A stretch of DNA of 51,748 nucleotides from Lachnospiraceae bacterium. GTDB lineage: Bacteria; Bacillota; Clostridia; Lachnospirales; Lachnospiraceae. Within the stretch, counting starts at the first letter, position 1. The number at the start of each line of letters is the position of its first letter. The DNA is taken from assembly GCA_024692955.1 (NCBI GenBank), contig JAILLW010000065.1, positions 1 to 51,748 of the forward strand. Direction: 5' to 3'. The translations under genes and the position numbers were made by a program. A model generated the notes under the pieces. The model saw only the letters and a program-made list of their open reading frames with translations, made no database searches and was not told where the DNA came from. Shown piece after piece: positions 34,731-44,000 of the stretch.

Positions 34731-37700
34731 ATGGCCCGAAGATCCGCAAGGGATTACAAAAAACCTTTTTATATCTGTTCCTTCGGTGCGGATGAGATCC
34801 TTTTCAACGCGGCCCGGGGAACCGGGATCGTTATGGACCGGTATGACGGAAGCCTTCCGCTTTCTCTGGACAGTCTGGAGATACGGCGGGTATGCGGCCT
34901 TAAGGAATACCGGGCGGAGTTTCCGTCCGCCTTTTTTACGGAACGCTCCGGAACCGGAAGGGCCCGGGAGGAAGACCCGGCCGGGGGCTTTTACCGGAAG
35001 ACCTTCTGCAACGCGGTGATCAATGTGGACTTTTCCTCCGACCGGGATTTTACGGATGTGGAAAGAATCCTGGAGGACTATGATCACATGTATCCCGAAG
35101 ACGCATCGGAAGGAAAAGAGGAACCTTCCTTCGATCCGCCTCTTCCCGACGAAAGATTCGGGAGGGTATACCGGGAGCTTCTTCAAACCTTCCGCAGGAA
35201 CCGGATGTACCGCAGGGACGCGGAGGGCCGCAAAAAAGAAAAGACGGAGCAGACCCCGGGACTTATCCTTGACCGGGACGGGCTGATCCTTGAAAAAGTA
35301 AGCGTTTCCGCGGAAGGTACCGTGATCGGGGTATCCGTAAGGATAAAGAACGGCGGCGCTTCGGAACGTGAAACGCCGGTAAGGCTCCTTATATGCAGGA
35401 AGGAGCCGGATGATACGCAAAGACTTCTCGGGATCCTGGAATCCTCTTTCACGATCGGGAGCAGAAAGTCCAGGACGCTTCCGCTTGAATTCGATATCCG
35501 TGACCTTACGGAGAAAGATGAATCCGAAAAAGAGTACCGGCTGAGAGCCGGAGATTATATGCTCTATGCGGGAAAGGAAAAGACCTTTGCCCCGGTGGCG
35601 GTCTTAAGGCTTGAAAAGGAGATCCGGCAGCCCGGCTTCCACAGGGCGCCCGGATGGCTGGATGAAACGGAGTGGGAGACAAAGGAGGACTCTTTCCCGG
35701 CAGAAGATAGCACTTCCGGCATCCCGGTGATCCCGGTAAGCTCCCTGATGCGGGAGACCTATAAAGCCTGCGGAAGGATCTATGACGGAATCCTGGAATA
35801 TTATTGCGACATCGCCGTAAACCGCTGCAATTCGAAGAAGCTTCTTACGGAAGGGCAGTACCTGCGCCTGATGGGCGAAGGAACGTCCCTTAAGTTCAGG
35901 ATGCGCTATGTGCTGTATGAAGAGGGCTTTGATGCACTCTGCAGGGACGGGGTCCTCAGGCATTTTGTTCCCTATAAGCGGTCCGCCGGCAAGTCCAAAT
36001 CCGGAAGCTGCCTGTTTATCTGGGACAGGCTTTATGATCATATGGTCAGGGAATGGACCTGGATGGGCTTTGACCTTCATAAGACGGCGGGGCTCGATCC
36101 CACCTCGGTAAAGGCTTATGAAGCGCTGACCTTAAGCAGTATCGAAAATGAGTTTTCCCTGGATCCCGAAAGCATCCTCCTTCTTGATTCGCCAAAGGGC
36201 GCGGCCGTAAAGGGGAACCGCAGGATCGTCTGCAAAAAGGGGGGACCGGAAGGCGGGAATGAGAAAAAGGCAGGTCTGGAGATCAGGACTCTTGCGGAAT
36301 GTGCCTCCTGCAAAAACGAAGCCTGCAGGGAGGCTGCCCTTTCCTACCGGAATGCCATATGGGACGGGCAGGCACTGCTGGATGAAAGCGTATTCGAACG
36401 GATCTTTGCGGGATCTGAAGGAGCGGAACCCCACGGGATGGTGCTCCTCAGAAATCATTTTTTTAAGGCCTGCGCCTTTCATACCCGGATCCCGGAATAC
36501 TACAAAGAGCAGGGGATACGGACTGTTTACGACAAGTTCGGAAAGCGGCACAAAGCGGAAAAGATCCGTCTGATCATCACCACGGATTCCCTGAAATTCC
36601 TGAAATTCGCCCCGGCCCTTTTTCCTTCCGAAACGGAAGAGAAATCGGAGGAAGCGGCCTTTATCCGCTGGAAAAAACATATTTCGGACATGCCCTTCGG
36701 AGTCGTCAAAAAGGATGAGGAGTCCAAAGACAGGTACAATGTGGGCTATCAGATCCTGAATACCCTTCCTTTGGGGAGGGATGAAATGGAACGGCTTTTT
36801 TCTTCGGAGAAGGAGTATATCGAAGAACTCTGGAGGAACGATGAGTTCTTTGTGCGGAAGATCCCGAAGCAGACGGCCATGGGCAGATTCATGATCATGA
36901 TGTACGAACGTTTTCCCCGTGAGTTTGTGCTGACGGATCAGTATATCGGCTACAAACGCCGTATGATCAACGACATCAAAAAAAGGATCCGGCGGGGACG
37001 GCTGAAACTCGACGGGGATATGTATACCCTCTGCAGCATGCCCTATGAGATGCTCGCGTATTCCGGCCTCGGGGTCGATGAGAGGCAGGCGGAAGATGCC
37101 ATCAGACCTCTCCTTGGCCCGGATGAGGCATACATCGGGGGAATGCGCGACGGGGAGAGGATCACGCTCTGCCGCTATCCGCATATGTCTTCCGGCTCCG
37201 TCTGCGTATTAAAGCAGAAGTCCGCACCGGAATTTGAAAAATGGTTCCGTCTGCGGAATCCGAAGGGCGGGAGCAATATCGTCCTCGTATCTCCCTGGGA
37301 GAGCAATATCATGGTGAAACTCGGCGGGGCGGATTTCGATTCCGACACGGCGCTTTTTATCAAAGACCCGGTCTTCAGGGAGGCGGCGGAAAGCCTCCTC
37401 GATCCGGAAGGGATCCTGGCTCCTCTTTGCGGGAAATACGCTCCGGAGGCGGACGGACTCCCGGTGGCCCAGGCGGGGGAGATCCTGAAAGCACAGGTAC
37501 CGGCGAAGGCAGGCGGAAAAACCTCCGGAAATCAGCCGCAGGACATGCTGACGGGATATCCGCTTTCCGCGCTCGACCATAAACTTGCCCGCTCACAGAT
37601 GAATATCGGGAGCATCTCGAACAATATCCAGCTTTTTAACTGCTATCTCTGGGAGGCGCTTTTTCGCATAAAGGAGGGCCGGACAGAGGATGAACGGACG

Positions 37701-38525
37701 GAAGACGGATATGCGCAGGCGGTCTATGAATGCATCCTCAAGCTGGCGGTTTTGAACGAACTTGAGATCGACCGGGCCAAACACAGCAACGATCTTGCGA
37801 CGAACACCGAGATGCAGGAGATCATGAATACCCGGTACAAAGGGATCCCCGTCATCGAATCCCTGAAAAAGAAGCGAAGATCCGGTACCGCGCGTCAGGA
37901 TGAGGCGGAATACAGGGAAATGAAGATCCTTTATCAGCCCGCTTTCCTTTATGAGATCAAGCGGGACCGCGGAAATATGAACATCGCGTTAAGGGGCGGG
38001 AGCCGGGAGAAAAGATACTGGTACTGCCCGGCGGACCAGCTTGCGTTCCTCGTCTCGAAACTCCGGAAGCCGAGAGAGATCGTAGTGAAAAAAGAGATCG
38101 TCTTCCGGCCCGAGGCACTTAAGACCCCCGGCATGAAAGCGGATTCCGGTCAGGTAAAGAGGATCGAAAGCCTGCTTAAGGAGACCCTTCTTGCGCTGGA
38201 CCGGCTGGACAGGAGAGGCCATACGACGGATGATGAGATGGAAAAGAGGGAAAGGATCCAGACGGATCTTTCGGAGGGCCTTTCGGCGATGCGGAACATC
38301 CGTGAAAAGACCATGCTTTACGTGCTCCGGGATACGATGTGCGTGAAAAAGGGGGCGGAAGGGGAAGCCGGATGCCGGGATCCCTTCCTTTACCGGAACC
38401 GGTACCGGATTCTGGGGCTTCTGCTTATGGCATCCGACCGGCTCGACCGGAGGAAAAAGGAGAAAGATCCGGAGAAAAACGTGATCCTGCGCTGTCTTGA
38501 TCTGGTGGAGATCATTGATATGTAA
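34731..38525 (+). CDS. Eukaryotic-RdRP/YonO-like single-chain RNA polymerase homologue
   Basis: 1264 residues, cytoplasmic. The N-terminal 300 residues match nothing I recognise. The C-terminal half carries the order of motifs of two-barrel RNA polymerases of the RdRP type. CRYPHMSSGSVCVL (814-827) corresponds to the RNPxLHPGDIR block. GGADFDSD has the metal-binding triad Asp868, Asp870, Asp872 (usual DxDGD with Gly replaced by Ser). MNIGSISNNIQLFN (957-970) corresponds to NLGIISNAHL, and LAVLNELEIDRAKHSND (K1017) to LAxLHSxAVDFPKTG. An upstream segment LIITTDSLKFLKF may belong to the first barrel. The family includes eukaryotic RNA-silencing polymerases and the phage enzyme YonO; template and role here are unknown. 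The ribosome binding site (GGGGTTGGA) is weak. It may be read through from corA; a terminator follows. Confidence 0.8.
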   Translation: MARRSARDYKKPFYICSFGADEILFNAARGTGIVMDRYDGSLPLSLDSLEIRRVCGLKEYRAEFPSAFFTERSGTGRAREEDPAGGFYRKTFCNAVINVDFSSDRDFTDVERILEDYDHMYPEDASEGKEEPSFDPPLPDERFGRVYRELLQTFRRNRMYRRDAEGRKKEKTEQTPGLILDRDGLILEKVSVSAEGTVIGVSVRIKNGGASERETPVRLLICRKEPDDTQRLLGILESSFTIGSRKSRTLPLEFDIRDLTEKDESEKEYRLRAGDYMLYAGKEKTFAPVAVLRLEKEIRQPGFHRAPGWLDETEWETKEDSFPAEDSTSGIPVIPVSSLMRETYKACGRIYDGILEYYCDIAVNRCNSKKLLTEGQYLRLMGEGTSLKFRMRYVLYEEGFDALCRDGVLRHFVPYKRSAGKSKSGSCLFIWDRLYDHMVREWTWMGFDLHKTAGLDPTSVKAYEALTLSSIENEFSLDPESILLLDSPKGAAVKGNRRIVCKKGGPEGGNEKKAGLEIRTLAECASCKNEACREAALSYRNAIWDGQALLDESVFERIFAGSEGAEPHGMVLLRNHFFKACAFHTRIPEYYKEQGIRTVYDKFGKRHKAEKIRLIITTDSLKFLKFAPALFPSETEEKSEEAAFIRWKKHISDMPFGVVKKDEESKDRYNVGYQILNTLPLGRDEMERLFSSEKEYIEELWRNDEFFVRKIPKQTAMGRFMIMMYERFPREFVLTDQYIGYKRRMINDIKKRIRRGRLKLDGDMYTLCSMPYEMLAYSGLGVDERQAEDAIRPLLGPDEAYIGGMRDGERITLCRYPHMSSGSVCVLKQKSAPEFEKWFRLRNPKGGSNIVLVSPWESNIMVKLGGADFDSDTALFIKDPVFREAAESLLDPEGILAPLCGKYAPEADGLPVAQAGEILKAQVPAKAGGKTSGNQPQDMLTGYPLSALDHKLARSQMNIGSISNNIQLFNCYLWEALFRIKEGRTEDERTEDGYAQAVYECILKLAVLNELEIDRAKHSNDLATNTEMQEIMNTRYKGIPVIESLKKKRRSGTARQDEAEYREMKILYQPAFLYEIKRDRGNMNIALRGGSREKRYWYCPADQLAFLVSKLRKPREIVVKKEIVFRPEALKTPGMKADSGQVKRIESLLKETLLALDRLDRRGHTTDDEMEKRERIQTDLSEGLSAMRNIREKTMLYVLRDTMCVKKGAEGEAGCRDPFLYRNRYRILGLLLMASDRLDRRKKEKDPEKNVILRCLDLVEIIDM

Positions 38526-38552
38526 ACGGAAAAACTGAATGTAAAACGTGCG

Positions 38553-38578
38553 AAAGGCCGTCTTCGGACGGTCTTTTT
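38553..38578 (+). terminator. Rho-independent terminator of the polymerase-like gene
   Basis: AAAGGCCGTC, UUCG loop, GACGGTCTTT, then T tail, 28 bases after the stop. It separates the polymerase-like gene from the clpP operon. Confidence 0.88.
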
Positions 38579-38710
38579 GCATGCTCTTTCCGCATGCTCA
38601 TTCCGCCGCGGCCCGAAAAACAGAAAACAGAGTGATTAATAACGCGTAAGTGGGAAAAAACGGAACGGACATTCCGGAAATTCCTTATTTTACGCGGCTT
38701 TTACCGCAAA

Positions 38711-38739
38711 TTCAAAATTGCATATGGAAACGGTATAAC
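38711..38739 (+). promoter_or_regulatory. Putative promoter of the clpP-VirD4 operon
   Basis: TTCAAA (38711-38716), 17-base spacer, TATAAC (38734-38739). The leader would be about 65 bases and carries AAAGGAGAAG before the clpP start. The rest of the 229-base gap 38581-38809 shows no gene or strong hairpin. Confidence 0.5.
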
Positions 38740-38809
38740 TATATCCCGGCCGCCGACAACTGAATACGGTACACCGGAAAATGCTTTCGAAACGAAAGGA
38801 GAAGCAAAA

Positions 38810-39403
38810 ATGGCAAACATCATTCTGGAATCTGCAAGAGGGATTCAGCCCGTGGCGATCGAAGACGAACTGTTACGGAGCAGAATGGTCTTCCTTGACG
38901 GGGAGGTCACGGGGGAAAGCTGCGCGCAGATCATCCGGCAGCTCATGTATCTCGAAAAGGAGGACAGTACATCCGGGATCACCTTCTGCATCAACAGCCC
39001 GGGCGGCTCGGTGCAGGACGGACTCGCGCTTTACGATGTCCTGATGCTCCTTAAGTCGCCGGTAAGGACCGTCTGCACAGGCACCTGTGCGAGTATGGGG
39101 GCGATCCTTTTTCTTGCGGGGACGAAAAGGGAGATGATGACACACGGAAAGATCATGATCCACGACCCGGCTTTCGGAGGAAGGCACGATATGGGAGGAA
39201 AGAAGCCCCACGAGATCCAGACGGAACTGGATGATCTGAACCGCTGCAGAGAGGCACTCGCGATGATCATCGCGAAAAGGACGGGGAAGACCCTTGAAGA
39301 GATCTATGAAGTGACCGCGGAAGATACCTATTATACCGCGGAAGAAGCGGTGGATTTCGGACTTGCCACCGGGATCGTCCGGAAGAAGGGGTACTTTGCA
39401 TAA
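38810..39403 (+). CDS. clpP: Stand-alone ClpP-type serine protease
   Basis: 197 residues, standard ClpP length. The catalytic triad is complete: Ser95 (GTCASMGAIL), His118 (MIHDPAFGG, usual MIHQP) and Asp172 (AEDTYYTAEEAVDFGL). The INSPGGSVQDGLALYD segment forms the substrate strand. ClpP makes tetradecameric proteolytic chambers fed by AAA+ unfoldases. The N-terminus is short, without an obvious propeptide. It is not beside clpX or tig but heads an operon with an unknown protein and a VirD4-like ATPase, next to the polymerase-like gene. It is therefore more likely a specialised paralogue than the housekeeping ClpP (inference). The gene after it begins 18 bases on. Confidence 0.92.
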   Translation: MANIILESARGIQPVAIEDELLRSRMVFLDGEVTGESCAQIIRQLMYLEKEDSTSGITFCINSPGGSVQDGLALYDVLMLLKSPVRTVCTGTCASMGAILFLAGTKREMMTHGKIMIHDPAFGGRHDMGGKKPHEIQTELDDLNRCREALAMIIAKRTGKTLEEIYEVTAEDTYYTAEEAVDFGLATGIVRKKGYFA

Positions 39404-39421
39404 AGAAAGGAGGGGATGCCC

Positions 39422-40186
39422 ATGACAATAAAAGAGATACGGGAACTTTCTGAGAAAGGCTGTTTCGATGATCCGGCCGAAGCGGGACGGATCGCGGAAG
39501 GCTTTTTTGACATCCGGGTCTCAAAGATCACGGGAGCGGTCGAAGGGGAGCTCGGAACGCTGCTGGATGCGCTTCCTGCTGCCTACGACCTTGCCCCGGA
39601 TGTTCTCGAAAGCCTCACATACGGGGAAATGATCTGCCTGATCGCGAATACCGAACGTTCGGATGCTGTCTGTACATTACCGCTTAAGCCTGCGGAATTC
39701 AGACGCTTCCAGATCGTTTTTCTCCGCCGCATCCTGCTGGAGGCAGGAGAAAACGACCCCGAGGTGAAAAGGTTCCTGAGCCTGGGGTTCGGCGCGCTTT
39801 TCCGCTTCTTCTGGGAAAGGAGAAAAGATCCGAAGACAGGAAGCCTCTTTGCGGAGATTTCTTCAAAGTGCTCCCGGCACTTTCCGGATCTTTCGGACAG
39901 GATCACACAGGGCAGGATCAGTATCAGAGAACTGCTCACGGAGATCGGAAGGGTCGAAAGCCGGTCCTGGAGGCCGTGGAAGGACCTCGGGGAGTACGGA
40001 AGGACCGGGGAGGAGATGACGGATCTTGAGACGAAGCTGCTCGTTGACGCTTTCTGTCTCGGATTCTTTGACAGGATGGATCTTCCCGGCCTCCTTTCGA
40101 GGCTCAGGGAAGAGGAATACGATCATCCGTATGCGGATGAATTCGATGCGGAAGAAGACAATACGGAAGGAGAAAAGAGAATATGA
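39422..40186 (+). CDS. Unrecognised acidic helical protein in the clpP operon
   Basis: 254 residues from ATG 39422, 8 bases after AAAGGAGG; an ATG two codons earlier (39416) is too close to the ribosome binding site. The protein is predicted largely helical, soluble, without signal or membrane segment, and ends in a strongly acidic tail (EFDAEEDNTEGEKRI). Segments such as FRRFQIVFLRRILLEAG and LLVDAFCLGFFDRMDLPGLL look like packed amphipathic helices. I recognise no domain. It overlaps the VirD4-like gene by 4 bases (ATGA), so the two products are made together and probably interact. Confidence 0.8.
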   Translation: MTIKEIRELSEKGCFDDPAEAGRIAEGFFDIRVSKITGAVEGELGTLLDALPAAYDLAPDVLESLTYGEMICLIANTERSDAVCTLPLKPAEFRRFQIVFLRRILLEAGENDPEVKRFLSLGFGALFRFFWERRKDPKTGSLFAEISSKCSRHFPDLSDRITQGRISIRELLTEIGRVESRSWRPWKDLGEYGRTGEEMTDLETKLLVDAFCLGFFDRMDLPGLLSRLREEEYDHPYADEFDAEEDNTEGEKRI

Positions 40187-41403
40187 GAAATGAATACAGA
40201 GTACTTGCCGAGGGCGTGATGGTTTCCAACGACACAAGAAAGACCGGACTTAACAACAACGATCTCATCATCGGTTCCGCCGGGGCCGGAAAGACCGGGG
40301 GATATGTGATCCCGAACATCCAGAACATCGAGGGGAGCCTTGTGGTATCCGATACGAAGGGGCAGCTCTGCCGGAGATTTTCGGCGGAACTTGAGAAAAA
40401 GGGATATGAGGTGAAGGTTCTCGATCTTGTGAATCCGGAAAAATCCTGCCGGTATAACCCTCTTTCCCATATCCGCAGGTACAGGGACGGAAGCTTCCGC
40501 GAGCAGGATGTACTGACCCTCGCACAGTCTCTTGTGCAGAGCACGGCGGATGACAGGGAGCCCATCTGGCACCTTTCCGCAAGGGCGTACATCGCCTTTC
40601 TGATCTGCTACTGCCTTGAGGATATGCCGGAGCCTGAGCAGAACTTAAGGACTGTCTGTGAGCTGAACCATGCTTTTTCGAGACCGAACGGGGAGGTGGC
40701 CTTCCTGAACTGGATCATAGACCATCCGGACAGCTTCGCCGCGAAGAAATTCTACGAGATCAAGGCCAATCAGAAGGCGGACAAGATGTGGTCCAGCATC
40801 CTTGGATTTGCCAATGTGGCCCTTGAACCCTTTGAATTCAGGGAAGCGGAATATATCTTCGCCTCCGGGAAGGGCCTGGATCTTCGGGATCTCGGAAGAA
40901 AGAGGATGGTGCTTTTCCTGAATGTCTCCGATACGGACAGGACCTTTGATCCGATGGTGAACATCTTCTATACCCAGGCGCTGCAGTGCCTCTGCTCGGA
41001 AGCGGATAAGGAAGAGGACGGAAGACTTAAGGTGCCGGTCAGGATCATCATGGACGATTTCGCCACCTCCGCCAGGATCGAGAATTTCGACAAGATCATC
41101 TCCGTGATCCGCTCAAGGGACATCTCCGTCAGCCTTATCCTGCAGAGCATGACCCAGTTAAAGAGCATGTACGGCGACGCGGCGGCCACGATCATAGACA
41201 ACTGCGATCATTTGCTCTATCTCGGGAGCCAGAATATGGAGACCGCGGAGTTCATCGGAACCCGCGCGCTGAAGACTCCGGAGAATATCCTCTGCATGCC
41301 CGGGGATTCCGCCTATCTTCTCGAAAAGGGAAAGAAGGCCGTTATGGTAAGGAAGATCAGACCCTACAGCACGCTGAAGGATCGGGACTGCGCCTTCGAA
41401 TGA
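40183..41403 (+). CDS. Soluble VirD4/TraG-like ATPase
   Basis: 406 residues. The ATPase core of type IV coupling proteins is clear: Walker A GSAGAGKT (31-38) followed by VIPNIQNIEGSLVVSDTKGQ, then YNPLSHIRRY. Walker B is IIMDDFATSARIENF (Asp291-Asp292; the usual second acid is Glu). The sensor-like block LILQSMTQLKSMYGDAAATI and NCDHLLYLGSQNMETAEFIG follows. Unlike VirD4/TraG it has no N-terminal membrane helices and is 150-250 residues shorter. No relaxase, mating-pore ATPase or pilus gene is nearby. It may be a DNA or protein pump working with the ClpP and the unknown protein rather than in conjugation (inference). A terminator follows. Confidence 0.88.
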   Translation: MRNEYRVLAEGVMVSNDTRKTGLNNNDLIIGSAGAGKTGGYVIPNIQNIEGSLVVSDTKGQLCRRFSAELEKKGYEVKVLDLVNPEKSCRYNPLSHIRRYRDGSFREQDVLTLAQSLVQSTADDREPIWHLSARAYIAFLICYCLEDMPEPEQNLRTVCELNHAFSRPNGEVAFLNWIIDHPDSFAAKKFYEIKANQKADKMWSSILGFANVALEPFEFREAEYIFASGKGLDLRDLGRKRMVLFLNVSDTDRTFDPMVNIFYTQALQCLCSEADKEEDGRLKVPVRIIMDDFATSARIENFDKIISVIRSRDISVSLILQSMTQLKSMYGDAAATIIDNCDHLLYLGSQNMETAEFIGTRALKTPENILCMPGDSAYLLEKGKKAVMVRKIRPYSTLKDRDCAFE

Positions 41404-41430
41404 GAAGAAAGCGGCTTTGGAAGAGAGAGG

Positions 41431-41464
41431 AAAAGAGCCGGTCATTTAAGACCGGCTCTTTTTT
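41431..41464. terminator. Bidirectional terminator between the VirD4-like and GH94 genes
   Basis: AAAAGAGCCGGTC / GACCGGCTCTTTT with an ATTTAA loop and T run. The mirror A run lets it also end the minus-strand phosphorylase transcript. Confidence 0.93.
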
Positions 41465-41511
41465 CGCATTTTCGGGATCCGGGAGATCCCGGACGGGAAT
41501 GACCGGACCGG

Positions 41512-43947
41512 TCAACCCATCGTAACGACCACGTTATATTCCGTCTGGCCCTTGACATAAGGGATCACGTTGCCGGAGATCTCTTTGCCGTTCACGGTCA
41601 TGGAGGCAACTCCCTTTTCCACATCCTTCGGGTTCTTCACTTCGATATGATAGATGCCCTCACGGAAGGCTCTCGTGATCTTAAAGTCGCCGAAGCCCTT
41701 CGGTACGCAGGGATCGACGGAAAGACCCTGATGGGTCGGATAGACACCGAGGATGTACTGGGAGATGTTGACGAAGGTCCATGCCGCGGTTCCGGTGAGC
41801 CAGGAGTTTTTCGCCTCGCCGTGGAATTTCGCGTCACGGCCGGCTACCATCTGTGCATAGCAGTAAGGCTCGGTGCGGTGGATCTCGGAGAATTCCTCGC
41901 AGTAGGCGGGACAGGTCTTCTTATAGATTTCGAAGGCGCGGTCGCCGCGGCCCACTACCGTCTCCGCGATGGATACCCAGGGGTTGTTGTGGCAGAAGAT
42001 CCCGGCGTTTTCCTTGTACCCGGGCGGGTAGGAAGAGATCTCGCCGAGTTCGAGATGATACTTCGTATACGCGGGCTGGAGGATCATGATACCGTAATCG
42101 GTATCGAGCCGTTCCTTAACGGAATCCAGCGCCTTTACCGCGTGCCCTTCCTTTACGCCGACGCCGGCAAGCACACAGAAGCCCTGGGGCTCGATGAAGA
42201 TCTGACCTTCCTCGCACTCCTTCGATCCGACCTTGTTGCCGTAATGATCATAGGCGCGGACGAACCATTCGCCGTCCCAGCCGGTGTCAAGGAGCACATC
42301 ATAGATTATGGCGACTTCCTTCCGGGCGCGTTCTGCTTCCGCCTTGTCGCCTCTTAATTCGCAGAGCTGGGCATATTCCTCACCGTACTTCACGAACATG
42401 CCGCCGATGAAGACGGATTCCGCGTTGGGGCCCTCCGAAGGGCCGAAGGTCTGGAAGGACTCACCGGGATGCTCGGAGAAGCAGTTGAGGTTCAGACAGT
42501 CATTCCAGTCCGCCCGTCCGATGAGAGGCAGACGATGGGGACCCTTGTGGTTCACGATGTAATCGAAGGATCTCTTAAGATGCTCCATAAGGGGCTGCGC
42601 CGTGGATTCGTCATTATCGAAAGGAACCATCTCGTCCAGGATCGACATATCGCCCGACTCACGGATGTAGGCACTGGTTCCGGCGATCAGCCACAGGGGA
42701 TCGTCATTGAAACCGGAACCGATGTCCGCGTTTCCGCGCTTGGTGAGAGGCTGGTACTGGTGATAGGCCGAACCGTCCTCGAACTGGGTGGACGCGATAT
42801 CGATGATACGCTCCCTTGCGCGCTCGGGGATAAGATGCACGAAGCCGAGGAGATCCTGGCAGGAATCCCGGAAGCCCATTCCGCGGCCGATGCCGGACTC
42901 ATAATAGGAGGCGGAACGGCTCATATTGAAGGTGACCATGCACTGGTACTGGTTCCAGATGTTGACCATGCGGTTGACCTTGTCATTGGAGGATTCCACC
43001 GTATATTTCGAAAGAAGCTTTTTCCAGTAATCCTTTAATTCCGCGAAAGCCTTTTCAACATCCTCATCCGTCCGGTATTTTGCAAGCAGTTTTTTCGCCG
43101 GATCCTTTTTGATGATGCCGGGTGCTTCCCATTTATCGTCCACGGGATTCTCCAGGTAGCCGAGAACGAAGACGAAGGACTTTGCTTCGCCGGGAGCGAG
43201 GGATACGTTGATCTGATGGGATGCGATGGGGAACCAGCCGGAAGCGACGGAATTCGTGCAGGCGCCGTTCTTTACCGCTTCCGGGTTGTCCGCCCCGTTG
43301 TAGAAGCCGAGGAATTTTTCGCGGGAGGTATCGAAACCGGCCACCTCGGTATTTACGGAGTAAACCGCGTAATGATTTCTCCGCTCGCGGTATTCCGTCT
43401 TGTGATAGATCTCGGAGCCGATGATCTCGACTTCGCCGGTGGAAAGATTGCGCTGGAAATTCCGGGAATCGTCATCCGCGTTCCAGAGGCACCATTCCAC
43501 ATAGGAATAAAGCTGAATATCCTTCGGAGCGCTTCCTTCGTTGGTGAGGGTGACCTTCGAGATCTCGCAGGTGTCGTTCATGGGAACGAAGGTAAGTACG
43601 TCCGCTTTGATATCGCCCTTTCGGGAAGCCCATTTCGAATAGCCGATGCCGTGGCGGCACTCGTAGGAATCGAGCTCCGTCTTCATGGGCTGCCAGCCGG
43701 GATTCCAGATCGTATCTCCGTCTTTAATATAGAAGTATTTCCCGTTGGTATCGTAGGGAACATCATTGTAGCGGTAACGCGTCATACGAAGAAGCTTCGC
43801 GTCCTTGTAGAACGTGTATCCGCCGCAGGTGTTTGAGATCAGGGTAAAGAAGTCTTTGCATCCGAGGTAGTTGATCCAGGGAAGCGGGGTTCTGGGTGTC
43901 GTGATGACGTATTCCATTGCGGCGTCATCGAAATGGCCGAATTTCAT
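41512..43947 (-). CDS. Cellobiose phosphorylase (GH94)
   Basis: 811 residues, the length of clostridial and Cellvibrio-type cellobiose phosphorylases. It splits cellobiose with phosphate into glucose 1-phosphate and glucose in the cytoplasm, saving ATP. The N-terminal beta-sandwich opens [20 protein letters not shown]. The helical barrel contains [27 protein letters not shown] (catalytic acid Asp in RADWND), [15 protein letters not shown] and [14 protein letters not shown] (phosphate site). It starts at 43947 with AAAAGGAGAGAA on the minus strand. Chitobiose or laminaribiose phosphorylase is possible within the family, but the motifs fit cellobiose best. It is divergent from a sugar ABC importer that probably brings in its substrate. 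Confidence 0.93.
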   Translation of the reverse strand: MKFGHFDDAAMEYVITTPRTPLPWINYLGCKDFFTLISNTCGGYTFYKDAKLLRMTRYRYNDVPYDTNGKYFYIKDGDTIWNPGWQPMKTELDSYECRHGIGYSKWASRKGDIKADVLTFVPMNDTCEISKVTLTNEGSAPKDIQLYSYVEWCLWNADDDSRNFQRNLSTGEVEIIGSEIYHKTEYRERRNHYAVYSVNTEVAGFDTSREKFLGFYNGADNPEAVKNGACTNSVASGWFPIASHQINVSLAPGEAKSFVFVLGYLENPVDDKWEAPGIIKKDPAKKLLAKYRTDEDVEKAFAELKDYWKKLLSKYTVESSNDKVNRMVNIWNQYQCMVTFNMSRSASYYESGIGRGMGFRDSCQDLLGFVHLIPERARERIIDIASTQFEDGSAYHQYQPLTKRGNADIGSGFNDDPLWLIAGTSAYIRESGDMSILDEMVPFDNDESTAQPLMEHLKRSFDYIVNHKGPHRLPLIGRADWNDCLNLNCFSEHPGESFQTFGPSEGPNAESVFIGGMFVKYGEEYAQLCELRGDKAEAERARKEVAIIYDVLLDTGWDGEWFVRAYDHYGNKVGSKECEEGQIFIEPQGFCVLAGVGVKEGHAVKALDSVKERLDTDYGIMILQPAYTKYHLELGEISSYPPGYKENAGIFCHNNPWVSIAETVVGRGDRAFEIYKKTCPAYCEEFSEIHRTEPYCYAQMVAGRDAKFHGEAKNSWLTGTAAWTFVNISQYILGVYPTHQGLSVDPCVPKGFGDFKITRAFREGIYHIEVKNPKDVEKGVASMTVNGKEISGNVIPYVKGQTEYNVVVTMG

Positions 43948-44000
43948 AGATTCTCTCCTTTTGTTCGATATGCTTTGCGCTTAGGGAATGCGCGTGCTAT

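Noticed and set aside
40183-41403. Integrative conjugative element or plasmid remnant
   Set aside because: Apart from the VirD4-like ATPase there is no relaxase, VirB4, integrase, repeat or att-like duplication, and base and codon use match the neighbours.
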